Source of the DNA: Labyrinthula sp. Ha
Lineage: Eukaryota; Sar; Bigyra; Labyrinthulida; Labyrinthulaceae
DNA length: 64,000 bases
NCBI GenBank assembly: GCA_015227615.1
Contig: JAALGZ010000001.1
Location: forward strand, 434,001 to 498,000
Reading direction: 5' to 3'
Shown here: positions 62,070 to 64,000 of the stretch, piece by piece
Position numbering within the stretch: the first letter of the stretch is position 1
Layout: every line of letters starts with the position of its first letter
The notes under the pieces: model-generated
Told to the model about the DNA's origin: nothing
Seen by the model: only the letters and a program-made list of their open reading frames with translations
Databases searched by the model: none
Position numbers and translations under genes: made by a program

Positions 62070-63710
62070 TCAAATAGCATTATCCTTAGTACTGTCTTCG
62101 AATTTGTTGCCTATGCCTACCACACAACAGGTAATGTCATCTCGCCTTCCTTCACCAGACATTCCCCAGCGATAAGAGCAGCGCTTCACAATTTCTTCAC
62201 TTGCTACCTTAGGGTCTGGGTTGGTCAGTGCAATGGCGGCGCACTCTTCGTTAGTCATCATATCCCAGACCCCGTCGCTAGCTAGAATAATAGCTTGCTC
62301 CTTTCCACTGTTCACCTTGTCATCGATTGAAGTTTGTACAAACTCTGGATCTGCTGAGACACCAAGATTTCGGTGAGCATCCATATCTCCAATTGACCGA
62401 GTGAACAAGACACCATAGACTATTTCACCTGACGGCAAGACACGACAAATGTAGACCTTTCCCTTATTCTCTTCTTTATCGGGGCTGGCTGTTTCAGCTC
62501 CATTTGCATTGACTCTTCCGGATCGTACCCCTCTTAGGGTTTCCTCATCTAACAGCCTTGCCTTTGACTGTAGAATTCGTTCCCGTTCGTCTGGTCTTTC
62601 TGGTTTATGATCTTCAGACAGTTGATCTACTTTAAAATTTTCATCGTCAATTTTTGTAGCTAATATAGCTCTGGAATCACCAACATTGGCAGTAATAATC
62701 CTATCTCCATCTAAGAGGACAACAATAGCAGTAGTTCCGCTGACGATTGGATCCACGATGCCTTTCTTATACTTTCCCTTGGTTTCACCAAATTTTCGAT
62801 GTAAATACCTAAGAGTGTGATGCAACAGCTTTTCCGGTGCATCATCAGGATGTTGCCTCATTGCAATCCTGTACATCTTCAATATTTCTTTTCTGCAAAA
62901 ATGTGATGCATGCTCGCCAAAAGGTCCATGTCCATCAAATACGCCAAAAATAGCTCTTTCCGGATACTTCTTCGTTCGAACAATTGCAACTGAGTCTTGA
63001 TTAGGTTTGTCAATTGCAGGTCCAAGTCCATTGGCACTCTTGCCAGCGAGACTCTTATAAGCATATGTAATTTTTACAGTGGGTTTTAGAGATGACTCTT
63101 TATTAAGATGGAGGCGAAATGAAACGGGTTTTGAGAGTTCAGGCGCATAAATAATTTCATCGCCCAGTTTATAGGATCTGTCCATTTTCGCATACGTTGG
63201 ATGATCCCAGTTTTCTTCCAGCTCCTCTTCGTCCAGCTTTGCAGGTTCAATCTTGTTCTGAGGAGGTACGTCTGTTGATTCCTTAGGTTCATCTACCTTA
63301 GCAACAACAGGCTCCACATTAACTTCACTTTCTTCTTCATCTTCACCCTCGGAAAGTCCAAGACCCTCCATCCCTTCCTCGAGAAATTCCTGTATTTCTT
63401 GGGCATCACCAGATAACTTTTTCGTCGGATCCTGACCTTCCTGAAATGCAAAACTTTTTCCTTTTGTCACTTGAAGTCCTCCTCCCTCTGTTTCTGGTGG
63501 TGGTTCAGCCGGAACTAATTTCTCTTGATGTTTAGCTTCAAGCACAAAACTGTCTCCTTTTTCCCTTACAGAAGTTTCTGGTTTTTCTTCTTTGATCGAA
63601 TTAGTTACCTTTACAGGAGCTGGTGCCTCGGACTCAACTGTAAGCACATTGGTTTGAATCGGTGTTTGGGGGGAGCGATCCTTCGCTTTGCCTCCAAAGC
63701 AGTTTCCCAT
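62070..63710 (-). CDS. PP2C-family (PPM) protein phosphatase, N-myristoylated type
   Basis: Single exon, 546 aa. MGNCFGGK at the start is a strong N-myristoylation signal, with Cys4 placed for palmitoylation, so the enzyme is probably tethered to a membrane. About 150 acidic, proline-containing low-complexity residues follow. The catalytic domain has all metal-binding PPM motifs in order: AIFGVFDGHGPFGEHAS (about 250), SGTTAIVVLLDGD, ITANVGDSRAIL, LSEDHKPERPDERERI, FTRSIGDMDAH, ILASDGVWDMM and RRDDITCCVV. It should dephosphorylate Ser/Thr in a Mg/Mn-dependent way. An insert of about 25 residues (around GAETASPDKEENKG) lies before the strand leading to FTRSIGD. The same window encodes a PKG, so kinase and phosphatase signalling are both present, but linkage does not imply shared substrates. 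Confidence 0.97.
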   Translation of the reverse strand: MGNCFGGKAKDRSPQTPIQTNVLTVESEAPAPVKVTNSIKEEKPETSVREKGDSFVLEAKHQEKLVPAEPPPETEGGGLQVTKGKSFAFQEGQDPTKKLSGDAQEIQEFLEEGMEGLGLSEGEDEEESEVNVEPVVAKVDEPKESTDVPPQNKIEPAKLDEEELEENWDHPTYAKMDRSYKLGDEIIYAPELSKPVSFRLHLNKESSLKPTVKITYAYKSLAGKSANGLGPAIDKPNQDSVAIVRTKKYPERAIFGVFDGHGPFGEHASHFCRKEILKMYRIAMRQHPDDAPEKLLHHTLRYLHRKFGETKGKYKKGIVDPIVSGTTAIVVLLDGDRIITANVGDSRAILATKIDDENFKVDQLSEDHKPERPDERERILQSKARLLDEETLRGVRSGRVNANGAETASPDKEENKGKVYICRVLPSGEIVYGVLFTRSIGDMDAHRNLGVSADPEFVQTSIDDKVNSGKEQAIILASDGVWDMMTNEECAAIALTNPDPKVASEEIVKRCSYRWGMSGEGRRDDITCCVVGIGNKFEDSTKDNAI

Positions 63711-64000
63711 TGTTTAATCTATACTTTTGTTGATTAAATTTTTGGGCAATTAAACTGACTCTTCTTATAATAGCTGGAACGACTTGATACAGTTTATTAC
63801 GAATCAGAAGTTGAATATATAAAAAAGACATAAATTTATCAATTGGGATTAAATAATTATAATTAGAAGTTTTCATTTAAGATTGTATTTAAGATAAAAT
63901 GTTGCCTTCTTTTCTTTTCTCCGTACACCTCGAAAGGCTGTTAATGAGGAAACCTGATTCTTCATAAAAGAAAAACATTAGAAACAATGAACTTTGAAAG
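63711..64000. other. Right end, no gene seen
   Basis: About 290 bp upstream of the PP2C start, AT-rich, with no supported feature. It presumably holds the PP2C promoter. Confidence 0.4.

Overview
This window is nuclear DNA from a eukaryotic microbe. The evidence is genes such as Rho, Rab2, cyclic-nucleotide-dependent kinase, Pumilio, PP2C, FKBP and a 4,276-residue dynein heavy chain, together with GT-AG introns. The DNA is AT-rich, and the 18 introns I could place confidently are all 28-35 nt (median 30), with GT(A) starts and mostly T-rich ...TAG ends. TAA, TAG and TGA all behave as stops. The N-myristoylated PP2C and the multi-cNMP-domain kinase suit the SAR/alveolate-stramenopile area, and ~30-nt introns recall Blastocystis/opalinate stramenopiles, but this placement is only a guess. 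A PIH1D3/DNAAF6-like dynein-arm assembly factor and a cytoplasmic-type dynein heavy chain suggest a lineage that has, or recently had, cilia.

Layout: 1-2.6 kb has no convincing gene, only a coding-like remnant. 2.6-10 kb is a compact island: FKBP (-), membrane acyltransferase (+), PIH1D3-like (-), BSD protein (+), an orphan 509-aa protein (-) and an MFS transporter (-). 10-13 kb is empty. 13-16 kb carries a PH/coiled-coil/Costars protein (-). 16-20 kb is empty apart from a candidate short mobile repeat. 20-21.5 kb encodes an organelle-type DEAD-box helicase (-). 21.5-31.9 kb is a 10-kb gene desert with scattered ORF remnants. 31.9-46.5 kb is a second dense island: Rho GTPase (+), dynein heavy chain (+) and Rab2 (-). 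46.5-49.7 kb is sparse. 49.7-52.6 kb encodes a PKG-like kinase (-). 52.6-60.3 kb is a desert. 60.3-63.7 kb holds Pumilio (+) and PP2C (-).

The genes are housekeeping, signalling, membrane-traffic and cytoskeletal; there is no operon logic, only tight convergent or divergent pairs (gaps of 12-253 bp) between deserts. The most unusual item is the dynein heavy chain. Its length, tail, AAA ring, stalk and C-terminus are all recognisable and the reading frame is intact over 12.4 kb, yet the Walker A and B residues of AAA1 (the site that powers all known dyneins), and the Walker A motifs of AAA3 and AAA4, are gone. Only AAA2 keeps a P-loop. It looks like a maintained pseudo-motor. The second notable item is the PH/coiled-coil/formin-or-WASH3-like/Costars fusion, a likely actin regulator of unfamiliar architecture.
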